DNA of 64,000 bases from Halolamina salifodinae. Lineage in GTDB: Archaea > Halobacteriota > Halobacteria > Halobacteriales > Haloferacaceae. The stretch spans positions 124,001 to 188,000 of the forward strand of contig NZ_JAGGLC010000006.1 in the NCBI RefSeq assembly GCF_017874235.1. The letters are read 5' to 3'. The position numbers and the translations under genes were made by a program. Shown here one piece after another: positions 1 through 8,899 of the stretch. Within the stretch, counting starts at the first letter, position 1, and each line of letters begins with the position of its first letter. The notes under the pieces are model-generated. The model was not told the origin of the DNA. It ran no database searches and saw only the letters and a program-made list of their open reading frames with translations.

Positions 1-1
1 C

Positions 2-1192
2 CTCTCGGAGATCGAGCCCATGATCGCCGAGCCGTCGATGCCCGACAACGTCGTGCCCGTCCGCGAGGCGGCCGGCCAGTCCGTCGAGCAGGTGATGATC
101 GGCTCCTGTACCAACGGCGCCTACGAGGACATCCTCCCGACCGCGAAGATGCTGGAGGGCCGCGAGGTCAACAAGAAGACCGAGATGATCATCGCGCCCG
201 CCTCGAAGCAGGCCTCCGAGATGCTGGCCCGCGAGGGCTGGACCGCGGAGCTGATGGCCGCCGGCGTGAACTTCTCCGAGGCGACCTGTGGCGCCTGTAT
301 CGGGATCGGCCACGTCCCCGGCAGCGACACCGTCTCGCTGCGGACGTTCAACCGCAACTTCGAGGGTCGCTCGGGTATCGAGGACGACTCGGTCTTCCTC
401 TGCTCGCCGGAGGTCGCCACCGCGGCGGCGATCAAGGGCGAGATCATCGACCCGCGTGATCTGGCCGACGAACTCGACGACCTCGAGGACCCCGGCTTCG
501 AACTCGGTCGGGGCTACGACCGACAGGACGCCGACCTCATCGCCCCCGACGAGGCCGTCGACGACGAACTCGTGAAAGGGCCCAACATCGGCGACGTGCC
601 GCTGAAGGACGCGCTGGAGCCGAACCTCGACGGTGAGGTGCTGCTCCGCATGGGCGACAACATCACGACCGACCACATCATCCCGGCCACCTCGGACATC
701 CTGAAGTTCCGTTCCAACGTGCCCAAGCTCTCGGAGTTCACGCTCTCGCGTGTCGACGAGAGCTTCGCCCAGCGCGCGCTGGACGCCGACGGCGGCTTCC
801 TCGTCGCCGGCGAGAACTACGGGCAGGGCTCCTCGCGTGAACACGCGGCGCTCTGTCCGATGTACCTCGGCGTCGAGGGCGTCCTCGCGCAGTCGTTCGC
901 CCGCATCCACAAGGCGAACCTGTTCAACTTCGGCCTCGTCCCGCTGACCATCGACGAGGACGACTACGAGAACATCGAGCAGGGCGACAACGTCGAAATC
1001 GTCGACGACGTGGGTCAGGGTGTCCGCTCCGGCCAGGAGGAGTTCACCTTCCGCGTCAACGGCGAGTGGGAGGGCACGGCCCACCTCGACGCTTCCGAGC
1101 GAGAGCGCGAGATCCTCGCAGCGGGCGGGAAGCTCTCGTGGACGAAACAGCAGACCCAGGGCGGTAGCGGTGCGGCGCCCGCGGACGACTAA
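2..1192 (+). CDS. acn: Aconitate hydratase, C-terminal part (5' end outside window)
   Basis: Interconverts citrate and isocitrate in the TCA cycle; cytoplasmic [4Fe-4S] enzyme. The reading frame is open from base 2, so this is the last ~396 residues of a protein usually 650-900 long. Visible family motifs are SCTNGAYED, which carries one cluster cysteine, TCGACIG with the two others, and, in the swivel domain, RMGDNITTDHI and GENYGQGSSREHAAL, which bind substrate. No disruption is seen. The ATG at base 20 is internal to the conserved domain and is not the start. It is followed by a repeat-rich spacer. Confidence 0.97.
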   Translation, partial: LSEIEPMIAEPSMPDNVVPVREAAGQSVEQVMIGSCTNGAYEDILPTAKMLEGREVNKKTEMIIAPASKQASEMLAREGWTAELMAAGVNFSEATCGACIGIGHVPGSDTVSLRTFNRNFEGRSGIEDDSVFLCSPEVATAAAIKGEIIDPRDLADELDDLEDPGFELGRGYDRQDADLIAPDEAVDDELVKGPNIGDVPLKDALEPNLDGEVLLRMGDNITTDHIIPATSDILKFRSNVPKLSEFTLSRVDESFAQRALDADGGFLVAGENYGQGSSREHAALCPMYLGVEGVLAQSFARIHKANLFNFGLVPLTIDEDDYENIEQGDNVEIVDDVGQGVRSGQEEFTFRVNGEWEGTAHLDASEREREILAAGGKLSWTKQQTQGGSGAAPADD

Positions 1193-1207
1193 GCCAGTCA
1201 CGTTGAC

Positions 1208-1254
1208 GAGAGCCGCCGGCTCTCGTCTGCCAACCAGAAATCTTTGATTTCTGG
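1208..1254. repeat. Pair of perfect palindromes after acn
   Basis: Two adjacent hairpins with 3-nt loops: GAGAGCC-gcc-GGCTCTC (1208-1224) and CCAGAAATC-ttt-GATTTCTGG (1234-1254), separated by gtctgccaa. The second hairpin and its flanks recur at about 22989 and 27640 (and degenerately at 23220) inside larger elements. It could form a transcript-end structure for acn, but there is no clear T-tract after it. Confidence 0.8.
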
Positions 1255-1258
1255 TGAC

Positions 1259-1455
1259 GGCTCGCGACCCACCGTGTCACGGTGGCGGAGCCTGTTGCCG
1301 TGACTGTGTATAGCCGACCACGGCTCGTGACCGGCGATCACCGTCGGGTGATCGCTCGGCGCCTGTTGCCGTGATCGTGTCGAAGCCAATCGCGGTTCGT
1401 GACCTGCCGTGACCGCCGTGTCACGGCGACGGAGCGCGATGCCGCGATTGTGGCC
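1259..1455. repeat. Three units of the 72-bp palindrome-core repeat family
   Basis: Units begin with a GGYTCGYGACC motif at 1259, 1322 and 1394. Each then has its own palindrome (CACCGTG/CACGGTG; GCGATCACC/GGGTGATCGC; GCCGTGAC/GTCACGGC), followed in the first two by GCCTGTTGCCGTGA and TGTG. Unit spacing is 63 and 72 bp. The stems differ completely between units while the flanks are conserved. The same family is present at 10076-10312. The remainder of the spacer (1456-1582) holds a short GCGATATCGC palindrome and A/T-rich sequence ahead of rimI. Confidence 0.8.
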
Positions 1456-1582
1456 TAAAAATCACGACCCGCGATATCGCGGGCCACCCACCATCTCCGT
1501 TTTGCGGTTTTCACCTAAAAACGAGCCACAGCGTCGCCGGTGGCCACGGTGCTTATGCCGTCGAACGCCCTAGCCGCCGTAC

Positions 1583-2080
1583 GTGACCTCCACTTCGGAG
1601 CCCCCGACTGCGGAGGACCTCACGATCCGCGAGGCGGGGCGCGCGGATCTGCTGGCGGTGTTCCGCATCGAGAAGGCGGTGTTCCCCCAGCCGTGGCCCT
1701 TCGCCTCCTTCGAGCAGTTCCTCGGCAACCCCGGCTTCCTCGTCGCTACCGAGGACGGCGCCGTCGTCGGCTACGCAATCGCCGACGTGACCGCCAGCGG
1801 GGGGCGGGATCTGGGCCACCTGAAGGATATCGCGGTCCACCCGAAGGCACAGGGCCGTGGGGTCGGGCGCGCGCTGCTGCGCCGCGTGCTGGTCTCGATG
1901 GCCGTCGCCGGCGCCAACGTCGTCAAACTCGAAGTCCGGGAGAGCAACGAGATTGCCCAGTCGCTGTACGATGACGTGGGGTTCGAGCGCGTCCGGCGGG
2001 TGCCGTCCTACTACGACGACGGCGAGGACGCCTACGTGATGGTGCTGGACATCGAGACGTGGAGCCGCGACGGCGCCTAG
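1583..2080 (+). CDS. rimI: Ribosomal-protein-alanine N-acetyltransferase RimI-like
   Basis: A 165-residue GNAT protein expected to transfer an acetyl group from acetyl-CoA to protein N-termini (archaeal RimI/Ard1 type). The acetyl-CoA loop is visible in the stretch VHPKAQGRGVGRALL near residues 89-103, followed by the KLEVRESNEIAQSLY region and the YYDDGEDA segment typical of RimI. A GTG start is used; it lies directly before the acidic N-terminus and no better start exists. It is convergent with the ccdA-like gene and overlaps its 3' end by 4 bp. Confidence 0.85.
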   Translation: MTSTSEPPTAEDLTIREAGRADLLAVFRIEKAVFPQPWPFASFEQFLGNPGFLVATEDGAVVGYAIADVTASGGRDLGHLKDIAVHPKAQGRGVGRALLRRVLVSMAVAGANVVKLEVRESNEIAQSLYDDVGFERVRRVPSYYDDGEDAYVMVLDIETWSRDGA

Positions 2081-2736
2081 AGCACGTCGAGCACGACCAC
2101 GGCGAGATACAGTTGACCGAGCCCTGCGGCCACCATCACGGCGCCGGCGGCCTGCCGGATTCGCCCCGTGTAGGAACCGACCGAGCGCCACACCTCGACG
2201 CCGGCGCCGGCCAGCAGCGTTACGCCCGCGAGCGGGGCGGCGACCCCGAGCGCGTACGCCCCGAGCGCGATCCCGCTCGCGGTGCCCTCGAGCGCGAGCG
2301 CTTGCGTGACGACGCCGAGGAACAGCGGGACGACACACCCCGCCGCGGCAATACCGTACACCGCGCCGAAGACGCCGAAGCCGACCAACGTGTTCGGCCG
2401 GCGCGGCAGCGGGATTTCGAGGGTCGGCGCGCCACTCCGGAACGTCACGACGCCGAGGGCGACGAGTCCCAGACCGACCAACGGTTCGAACAGCGGGAGC
2501 GCCCGGGTGAGCGGGCGGCCGATAGCGAGTACGAGGCCGCCCACGACTGCGAGCGCGAGCAGCGTGCCCGCCGCGGCCGTGACCGCGGCCGGGACCGCGG
2601 CCACGCGCTGGTCGCTCTCGCGGAGGTAGTAGCCGACGTAGCCCGGCAGCAGCGGGAACGCACACGGGGCGAAAAACGTCGTCACGCCCGCGCCCGCCGC
2701 GAACCCGACGACGCCGACGGTCCCCGGGTCAACCAT
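2077..2736 (-). CDS. CcdA-like thiol:disulfide transport membrane protein
   Basis: A 219-residue polytopic membrane protein of the CcdA/DsbD family, which carries electrons from cytoplasmic thioredoxin to extracytoplasmic thiol proteins. About six hydrophobic segments are visible, and the two redox cysteines sit in family context: APCAFPLLPGY (Cys ~25) and AAAGCVVPLF (Cys ~134). The ATG at 2736 was chosen over an upstream start because it gives a compact N-terminus and an 8-bp overlap with the TlpA-like gene, suggesting translational coupling. It is the last gene of the Sco-TlpA-CcdA operon; the natural partner is the adjacent thioredoxin. Confidence 0.88.
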   Translation of the reverse strand: MVDPGTVGVVGFAAGAGVTTFFAPCAFPLLPGYVGYYLRESDQRVAAVPAAVTAAAGTLLALAVVGGLVLAIGRPLTRALPLFEPLVGLGLVALGVVTFRSGAPTLEIPLPRRPNTLVGFGVFGAVYGIAAAGCVVPLFLGVVTQALALEGTASGIALGAYALGVAAPLAGVTLLAGAGVEVWRSVGSYTGRIRQAAGAVMVAAGLGQLYLAVVVLDVL

Positions 2737-3253
2737 TCCCGACCACCGCGTCCAGTTCCGTCCGGAGGGTCTCAGCGTCGACGAGGCCACCGTGTTCGAA
2801 CTGGACCGTTCCCGCGGCGTCAGTGATGGCGATGTACGGGAGTCCGTCTGCGCCGAAGGCGGCCATCAGATCGCTGCCGGGGTTGAGCCCGACGGTCCAC
2901 GCGCCGCCGTTCTCGGCCCACCAGTCGGCGATGTCGGCTCTCGTCAGCGACTCGCCGAGACGCTCGTTGGTCACGGAAACGAAGAGTACCTCGTCGTACT
3001 CGGTTCTGACGGCGTCGATAATCCCGATCTGTTCGCCACAGGGCGCACACCACGTCGCGAACAGGTCGACGACGGTCACTCGTCCCGGCGTGGGAACGGT
3101 CGCCGACCCCGATTCGGAGCCGGCCGCGTCGATGGTTTCGACGCGAATGGGGAGGGCTCCGGCGCCCGTCCCGGACAGGCCGCGGGCCGCCCAGAAACTC
3201 CCACCGGTCAGCCCGATGCCGGCGAGCGCGGCGAGCAGTCGCCGGCGGTTCAT
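2729..3253 (-). CDS. TlpA/ResA-like exported thioredoxin
   Basis: A 174-residue thioredoxin-fold protein with an N-terminal signal or anchor (MNRRRLLAALAGIGLTGG; twin arginines suggest Tat). The active site is WCAPC at residues 68-72 (Cys69, Cys72), the ResA/TlpA form. The family reduces haem-binding or copper-site cysteines outside the membrane, with electrons from CcdA, which is encoded immediately downstream with an overlapping start. The gene also overlaps the Sco gene by 4 bp. Role in cytochrome c or CuA-site assembly is inferred from family and context. Confidence 0.9.
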   Translation of the reverse strand: MNRRRLLAALAGIGLTGGSFWAARGLSGTGAGALPIRVETIDAAGSESGSATVPTPGRVTVVDLFATWCAPCGEQIGIIDAVRTEYDEVLFVSVTNERLGESLTRADIADWWAENGGAWTVGLNPGSDLMAAFGADGLPYIAITDAAGTVQFEHGGLVDAETLRTELDAVVGNG

Positions 3254-3924
3254 GCCTCTCGCAGGGCAGTTAGGTCGTCGATAACCGCCTGCTCGTCGGG
3301 GGTGGAGGTCTGGTACGCCCGTTCGACGTAGCCGTCCGCGTTGACGAGCAGCGTCAGGGAGGTGTGGGCGAACATGTACATGTCCATGTTCTCGGGTTCG
3401 GTACGCCGGAAGTCGACGCCGAACTGCTCCTGTACGACCGTTTTGGCACGCTCTTTGGACTCGGGTCGGAGGAACCGCCAGCCGTCCTCGCCGGTCGTGA
3501 CGTTCATCTCCTCGCCGTAGCTGGCGAGTCGGTCGGCGGTGTCCCGGGCGGGGTCGAACGTCACCGGCGCGAACGCCACCTCGTCGGCGTACTCGTTCGT
3601 CCGTGCGTGAGCCTGGACGTTTCGGAGCGTGCCGATGAGGACGGGACAGACCGTCTGACAGTGGCTGTAGAAGAACGTGAGCAGTCCGGGCCTCCCGAGG
3701 TCACGCAGTGACCACGTTCCCCCGGCCAGCGGTGCGGAGAGGTCCACGTCGGGGACGCGCTGGCCCCACGCCGGATAGGGCACGTCCTCGCTCTCGAAGG
3801 GTCGGTCGGGTTCGGCGAGCGCGACATCGGGGTTCGCATCTCCCAATCCGACGGCATCGAGACAGCCCGCCGTCGCACCGACGGGAACGGCGGCGGTCGA
3901 CTTGATGAACGTCCGTCGATTCAT
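3250..3924 (-). CDS. SCO1/SenC family copper chaperone lipoprotein
   Basis: A 224-residue thioredoxin-like protein with a Tat-style leader (NRRTFIK) and a lipobox ending at Cys21 (ATAGC), so probably a lipid-anchored exterior protein. The Sco copper site is complete: CQTVC (Cys89, Cys93) and a distal His187 in MFAHTSL. Sco proteins deliver copper to, or reduce, the CuA centre of cytochrome oxidase. It is the first gene of the operon with TlpA- and CcdA-like proteins. The divergent DUF5810 gene starts 119 bp away. Confidence 0.93.
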   Translation of the reverse strand: MNRRTFIKSTAAVPVGATAGCLDAVGLGDANPDVALAEPDRPFESEDVPYPAWGQRVPDVDLSAPLAGGTWSLRDLGRPGLLTFFYSHCQTVCPVLIGTLRNVQAHARTNEYADEVAFAPVTFDPARDTADRLASYGEEMNVTTGEDGWRFLRPESKERAKTVVQEQFGVDFRRTEPENMDMYMFAHTSLTLLVNADGYVERAYQTSTPDEQAVIDDLTALREA

Positions 3925-4043
3925 ACGGGTCAGTGGGCTCTCGTCCGCTTAGGCTGTTTGGTGCGAACGTCGAAATACCCGGCGTACGTCCCGACAAGCG
4001 CATCGAGCGCATCTGTTTTCCCCTTCGGGGCACAGTTTCGGGT

Positions 4044-4472
4044 ATGGGATACAGCTGTCCGGTCTGTGGCGCCCCCCAGCACGACGACGAGCATCTGGCG
4101 AACCACCTCGCGATGACCGCGATGCTCCACGGCGAGGACCACGAGGCGTGGCTCGACGACCACCTCGCGGAGTGGAGCGAGCACACGCCGCCGGAGCTCG
4201 CCGCGGAGATCGTCGAGGACGCCGAGGAGATCGACTACGAGGAGGCCACCGCCGAGCGCGCCGACATCCCCACGGAGGACGCGGACAGCCACGAACACGA
4301 CCACGCCGGCGGTCACCCGACCGAGGAACTCGCCGAGCCGTCGGAAGTGCCCGATTCGGGGCTCATCGACGAGGCCGCAGAGGCAGTCGTCGCCGAGGCC
4401 CGGGAGATGACCCGGGAGCGCCGGGAGAAGGTGGCGGAGAACGACGCGGAAGAGGTCGAGGACGACGCCTGA
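4044..4472 (+). CDS. DUF5810 family small zinc-ribbon-like protein
   Basis: A 142-residue highly acidic protein. The N-terminus MGYSCPVCGAPQHDDEHLA has a CxxC plus histidines, suggesting a small zinc-binding motif; the segment that follows, rich in His, Trp and Asp, is conserved in haloarchaeal DUF5810. The rest is an acidic, probably disordered tail. The ATG at 4044 places the Cys motif at the N-terminus as in relatives; an upstream in-frame start at 3933 would add a non-conserved leader. It is followed by the DUF5809 gene, a pairing I recall as common in haloarchaea. Function unknown. Confidence 0.85.
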   Translation: MGYSCPVCGAPQHDDEHLANHLAMTAMLHGEDHEAWLDDHLAEWSEHTPPELAAEIVEDAEEIDYEEATAERADIPTEDADSHEHDHAGGHPTEELAEPSEVPDSGLIDEAAEAVVAEAREMTRERREKVAENDAEEVEDDA

Positions 4473-4516
4473 CCGCGCACCGCCAGCGGTAAGCCCGTCC
4501 GCTCCGAGGTCCGACC

Positions 4517-4960
4517 ATGCGTACGGAAGGTGTTTTCGCCCCCGAGACCGAGGCTGAGGCGTTCGAATCCTTCGACGCCGTCGGGCCCGCCGCCCAGACC
4601 GTCGTGCGCGAGACGGCCAAGGCGATGGAGTTTGACCGCGAGGAGTACGACGAGCGCGTCACTGGCGACGTGGTGGAGACGGCCCGCGACGCGATGTTCG
4701 CGTCGCTGCTGGTCGTCAGCGTCGGCGACCGTGAAGAGTACGAGGCGTGGATCAACAACCACCCCAACTACGACGTCCACGAGACCGGCTCCGAGAACGT
4801 CGACAACGTCGTCTGGCATGCTTCGCCAGTCGCGGAGGCCGTGGTGGCGGCGACGTTCCAGTCCGAGCCGGAGGCGGCCGTTGCGACCCTCCGCCGGCAG
4901 GCGTTCGGCCGGATCTACCGGCCGATGTTCAAAGACGACGCCGGCGTGACCACCGAGTAG
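4517..4960 (+). CDS. DUF5809 family protein
   Basis: A 147-residue acidic soluble protein beginning MRTEGVFAPETEAEA, the hallmark of the haloarchaeal DUF5809 family. It contains the conserved block VVRETAKAMEFDREEYDER and no transmembrane segment or recognisable catalytic motif. It lies 44 bp after DUF5810 and 4 bp before the Nudix gene, so the three probably form one transcript. Function unknown. Confidence 0.85.
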   Translation: MRTEGVFAPETEAEAFESFDAVGPAAQTVVRETAKAMEFDREEYDERVTGDVVETARDAMFASLLVVSVGDREEYEAWINNHPNYDVHETGSENVDNVVWHASPVAEAVVAATFQSEPEAAVATLRRQAFGRIYRPMFKDDAGVTTE

Positions 4961-4964
4961 CCGA

Positions 4965-5546
4965 ATGAGCGACTACCCGCCCCAGGACGGCCGCCGGCAC
5001 GAACCGCTCCCGGAGCCACACCCAGACTGGCACGTCATCGAGAGCGTGCCGGAGTACGAAACCGGCTGGTTCGTCGCCGGCTACGACCGCGTCGAACAGC
5101 CCGACGGCACCGAGAAACGCTACTACTGGGCCGAGCTCCCGACGGCCGTCGTGATCACCGCCGTCACCGACGACCACGTGCTGTTCGTCGAGCAGTACCG
5201 GCCGACGATCCGCCACGAACAGCTCGAGCTCCCCGCCGGCGTCGTCGAGGCCGGCGAGTCCGCTACCGCCGCAGCCGAGCGGGAACTCGAGGAGGAGACC
5301 GGCTTTTGCGCGGACTCGCTGTCGGTGCTGGAGGAGGTCTGGGTCGCGACGGGCGTGCTCAGACACAAGCGCGCCTACGTGTTCGCGGAGGGACTCACCC
5401 CGACCCAGCAGGATCTCGACGACAGCGAGTTCCTCACGCCGCGGGCGGTGCCCGCCGACGAGGCGCTGCCGACGGCCCGGTCGCGGCCGCTCAACGAGGC
5501 CACGCTGCAGGGTCTGACGCTGGCCGACGAGGAAGGGCTGCTCTGA
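4965..5546 (+). CDS. Nudix hydrolase (ADP-ribose pyrophosphatase-like)
   Basis: A 193-residue protein with a complete Nudix box at residues 92-114 (G-x5-E-x7-RELEEETG), the metal-binding pyrophosphohydrolase signature. The preceding FVEQYRPTIRHEQLELPAG segment is typical of ADP-ribose/ADP-sugar pyrophosphatases. It likely removes toxic nucleoside-diphosphate derivatives in the cytoplasm; the exact substrate cannot be read from sequence. It starts 4 bp after the DUF5809 stop. Confidence 0.9.
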   Translation: MSDYPPQDGRRHEPLPEPHPDWHVIESVPEYETGWFVAGYDRVEQPDGTEKRYYWAELPTAVVITAVTDDHVLFVEQYRPTIRHEQLELPAGVVEAGESATAAAERELEEETGFCADSLSVLEEVWVATGVLRHKRAYVFAEGLTPTQQDLDDSEFLTPRAVPADEALPTARSRPLNEATLQGLTLADEEGLL

Positions 5547-5641
5547 CTTCCTAATCCAGCCTCCACGTGGCGCCGATATCGCGGGCCAGCCAGACGACCT
5601 GCTGCCGTGAGGTTCAACCCCGAGAGGCCGGTAGGCGGGGT

Positions 5642-6001
5642 ATGGACGAAATCTCGCCCGAGCGCGTGGCCGAACTGCTGGCCGACGGCGCCGACCCGAC
5701 GGTCGTCGACATCCGGGAGCCGCCGGCGTTCCGCCGGGGCCACATCCCGGGGAGCCTGAACGTCCCGTTCCGGCGCCTTCCCGACCGTGTCGCCGAACTC
5801 GCGGACGCCGACCATATCGTCACTGTCTGTCCACACGGCAAATCGAGCGTGCAGGCCGCGAAACTGGTCGAGTCCTACGAGGGTGTCGACGACGCCGCCG
5901 TCGAGAGCATGGCTGGTGGCTTGAGCGAGTGGGACGGTGAGATCGAGTCGGGCGCCGACGGCGACGCCGAACCCGACGAGGGTCCGGCGGCACCGTTCTA
6001 G
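5642..6001 (+). CDS. Rhodanese-like sulfurtransferase domain protein
   Basis: A 119-residue single rhodanese domain: VVDIREPPAFRRGHIPGSLN at the N-terminal half and the persulfide loop CPHGKS with catalytic Cys63. The C-terminus is an acidic tail. It probably carries sulfane sulfur in the cytoplasm for tRNA or cofactor thiolation, but the acceptor is unknown. The ATG at 5642 is preferred to an upstream in-frame ATG at 5567, because the earlier reading adds a non-conserved leader. Confidence 0.9.
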   Translation: MDEISPERVAELLADGADPTVVDIREPPAFRRGHIPGSLNVPFRRLPDRVAELADADHIVTVCPHGKSSVQAAKLVESYEGVDDAAVESMAGGLSEWDGEIESGADGDAEPDEGPAAPF

Positions 6002-6048
6002 ACCGGCTAGGTCGCGGTCGCGGCGACATATTCGGAATTCACCCCGGC

Positions 6049-8151
6049 CTACTCGCCGGAACGCCGCCGTCGGAGAGCGATAGCGGCCCCAACGGCGCCG
6101 ACCGCGGCCGGCGCACCGAACCCGGGGGTGGTCGTCGTCGAAGTCGCTGGTGTCGAAGTCGCTGGTGTCGAAGTCGCTGGTGTCGCAGTCGCGGGCTCCG
6201 TGACGCGCACGTCGACCTCGTTGCCCTCGACGCCGACGCGGTGGTCGCCGGCGTCGGGCATCCCGACGCGGTTCGTGACCGTCACCTGCTCGTCCGAGCC
6301 GAGGGTGACCGTCTCGGTCGCGATCTGCTCGCCGTCGCGCGTGAACGCCACCGTCGCGTTGCCCGGTACCGTCTCGTCGTTCGTCACGGTCGCGGTCACC
6401 GTCGCCTCGCCGCCGCGCTCGACGGATGTGGGTTGGACAGCCACCTCGGTCACCGTCGGCGTCGCCGGCTCCCGGACTCGAACGCTGAACTGCTCGTCGG
6501 CGACCGAGACGGTGTAGCGACCCGGCTCGGTGAACTGCCGTGCCAGCGAGGCGGTCGCTGTCTCCCCCGGTGGGAGCGTCCCGTTCGCCTCGTCGACGAC
6601 CCTGTCGGCGGCTCTGAGGGTCACGGTGTAGTCGCCGGCGGTGCCGCCGCGGTTCTCGACGGTCGGCCGGACCGAGAGCGTCTCGCCAGCCGCAAGCGTC
6701 ACGGGCGCGGGCAGGCTCGCGTTGCGGTACGGGCCGGTCGCACGCAGGTCCGTCGCCGTGTCGAAGTCGACCTGTAGCAGCGCGGCGTCGGCGCCGAACG
6801 CCTCGGTGTGAGCGCTCCGGTTCCAGACCGCGGGCACGTCGCTCGTCGTCGTGTAGCGCTCCGCGACGCTCCGGGTCTCCGCCGTAGCAGCGTTCCCGAC
6901 GGCCGCGAGGATGTCCCCGTTCGTGATGGGGCTCGTGTGGCCGTTGAGCGCGCTAAAGGCCCGCTGGAGCGTGGCGCCGCCGTCGGTCGCCAGCCGGATC
7001 CGGCGGTCGATCTCTCCCGTCACCAGCGCGCCCTTCCAGTAGTTGGCGTTGTTCGCCCAGCTAGTGGGGTCCGCGAGCACTGCCGAGGCCTGTGGGCTCG
7101 CGGTGCCGCGGCGTAGGAACTGGGTGAGATCGTCGTAGCTGGCGCCCGCCTGCTGGCTCAGTAGGACGGCGTACCACGTCGCGCTGGCCTCGGTGAACCA
7201 GCGGGCTGACTCGTTGGTCCGGAACGCCTGCCGGGTGTGGACGTACTCGTGGAGCCACGTGCTGCCGACGGTGTCGACGGAACGGCTTGCGCGCGTCCAG
7301 AAGTCGGTGTCGCCGATCTGGAGCCCCTGAACGGCCCAGCCGACCCGGCCTGTCGGCGCCGCGACGGCGAACACCCGTGGGTCGCGGTCGCCGACATGCA
7401 TCGCCCGCGAGGCGTTCCCGAGGCCGTCGAGGATCTGCTCGGGCGGGTCCGCGAGATCGGCTGCGTCGGGGACGATTAGCTGAATCTCCTGCCCGGCGAC
7501 CTGCCGAGTGTGGACTGTGTGGGCGCCGAGGAAAGCGGTCGCCTCGCCGGCGGCGCCCTCGCCGTCGACGCGAGTCGAGCGGTTCACCGAAATCGGCTGG
7601 TCGCCCCGGTAGCTCGACCGGAGGCCGACGGTGGGCTGGCGGACCAGCGCCCACTCACCCACGTCGGTGTAGAGGTACGACCCGTCGGCGCCCATCGGAC
7701 CGTCGCGGTCTGCAGTCCGATTGGCGGCCATCTCGTAGCGAAGCTCTGGGGTCGGCGTTTCGCCGTCCCACTCCCACGTCCGGCTGTCGATCTGACTGAA
7801 GCCGTCGGACTCGGTGACGGTCGATTCGGGGTCGAGCGTGACCCGGAGTCCGACCACCTCGTCGGGCGTGTCGAACGTCTGGACGACGCCGATGGAGCCC
7901 GGCTGCTCGGGCGTGAGCGACAGCACGGTGTCGACATAGATTGTCGGTGCCGCCGCTACGGTGGCGTTTGCGGTCTCGGTAGTAGTAGCGGCGTTGGGGA
8001 CGTTGGCGGCGTCGACGGCGTCGCTGGACGCCGTCGTGATTCCGGAGCCGGGCGCAGCGGTTGCGACCGCCGGCTGGCCGAGCACGACGAGTAGCACGAA
8101 CGCGACAGCGACGGCTCGAGGCACGTTCAAACGGTCGGCGCGGGCCGACAT
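6049..8151 (-). CDS. Secreted gluzincin-like protein with PGF-CTERM anchor
   Basis: A 700-residue exported protein. It has a signal peptide; a catalytic-type region around residue 300 with HEYVH and, about 20 residues on, FTEASATWYA, which fits an HExxH...E zinc metallopeptidase (peptidase MA-like); then two CARDB/Ig-like repeats at ~480-640; a Thr/Pro/Ser linker; and a C-terminal PGF-CTERM-like tail (PGFGAPAAVGAVG, hydrophobic segment, RRRR) that archaeosortase would process to a lipid anchor. The linker is encoded by three copies of a 15-bp repeat. A GTG 9 bp upstream is an alternative start. Substrate unknown; peptidase activity is inferred. Confidence 0.85.
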   Translation of the reverse strand: MSARADRLNVPRAVAVAFVLLVVLGQPAVATAAPGSGITTASSDAVDAANVPNAATTTETANATVAAAPTIYVDTVLSLTPEQPGSIGVVQTFDTPDEVVGLRVTLDPESTVTESDGFSQIDSRTWEWDGETPTPELRYEMAANRTADRDGPMGADGSYLYTDVGEWALVRQPTVGLRSSYRGDQPISVNRSTRVDGEGAAGEATAFLGAHTVHTRQVAGQEIQLIVPDAADLADPPEQILDGLGNASRAMHVGDRDPRVFAVAAPTGRVGWAVQGLQIGDTDFWTRASRSVDTVGSTWLHEYVHTRQAFRTNESARWFTEASATWYAVLLSQQAGASYDDLTQFLRRGTASPQASAVLADPTSWANNANYWKGALVTGEIDRRIRLATDGGATLQRAFSALNGHTSPITNGDILAAVGNAATAETRSVAERYTTTSDVPAVWNRSAHTEAFGADAALLQVDFDTATDLRATGPYRNASLPAPVTLAAGETLSVRPTVENRGGTAGDYTVTLRAADRVVDEANGTLPPGETATASLARQFTEPGRYTVSVADEQFSVRVREPATPTVTEVAVQPTSVERGGEATVTATVTNDETVPGNATVAFTRDGEQIATETVTLGSDEQVTVTNRVGMPDAGDHRVGVEGNEVDVRVTEPATATPATSTPATSTPATSTTTTPGFGAPAAVGAVGAAIALRRRRSGE
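6139..6183. repeat. 15-bp tandem repeat, three copies, in linker-coding region
   Basis: GAAGTCGCTGGTGTC is present three times in a row. On the coding (minus) strand it encodes repeats of the linker just before the PGF-CTERM tail. Being a multiple of 3, copy number can change without a frameshift, so linker length may vary among strains. Confidence 0.9.
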
Positions 8152-8213
8152 AGTTCCCACGTCACCGCCGCGGCCGGCGAGAGGGGTGAGAAGTCAGGTC
8201 GGCGAGAAGGGGG

Positions 8214-8519
<306 letters not shown>

Positions 8520-8532
8520 TTAGCCACCCGTA

Positions 8533-8748
8533 CTACAAAACAGTATCGGGGACGACACGGCGCGTTCGTCGGTTGGCCGGTTCCAATGCGGCCGTCGATG
8601 GTCTATTCCTCCCCCTCGTGGGGCCACTTGTGGACGTACGACCGCCTCGAGAGTCCCCGAGCAGTAGCTCACCGGGGGTGCGCTTCCGGTCGAACCCGCC
8701 GATTCGGGCGATATCCGGCCGTTCCTCGGCCGTCTGGAAGTAGTTCAC
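8533..8748 (-). pseudogene. Small haloarchaeal-type ORF with a probable 1-base frameshift
   Basis: A GTG start at 8748 overlaps the stop of the upstream 35-codon ORF (GTGA). It reads NYFQTAEERPDIARIGGF then DRKRTPGELLLG, which looks coding. After a run of four Cs at 8655-8658 (GGGG on the coding strand) the reading turns into Arg/Pro/Thr noise, while the +1-inserted frame continues as GLSRRSYVHKWPHEGEE and stops at 8603. One extra G would give an intact 48-residue protein. Either a real frameshift or a homopolymer error. No function recognised. Confidence 0.45.
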
Positions 8749-8852
8749 CCCGTCACCAGCCACACGACGCCGGCGACGACCAGCCCCGTGAACGCCGCCT
8801 TGAACAACAGCGCCCAGTACTCGGTCTCGTCTCGAGGGTCCCCGTCCGGCAC
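8745..8852 (-). CDS. Possible 35-residue single-span membrane protein
   Basis: GTG start, acidic N-terminus (PDGDPRDETEYWALL) then one hydrophobic helix (FTGLVVAGVVWLV) ending TG. The stop overlaps the start of the next small ORF by 4 bp (GTGA), a coupling pattern that supports translation of both. It is too short for certainty, and the start could be further upstream. Confidence 0.4.
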   Translation of the reverse strand: MPDGDPRDETEYWALLFKAAFTGLVVAGVVWLVTG

Positions 8853-8899
8853 TGCCGGAGCACTACGGAACGGGTAACTTCTGGGGATCTCGCTCCCGC

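Noticed and set aside
1553-2665. 370-residue minus-strand frame across rimI and ccdA-like gene
   Set aside because: Arg/Pro-rich shadow; the ccdA-like frame on the same strand has the redox motifs instead.
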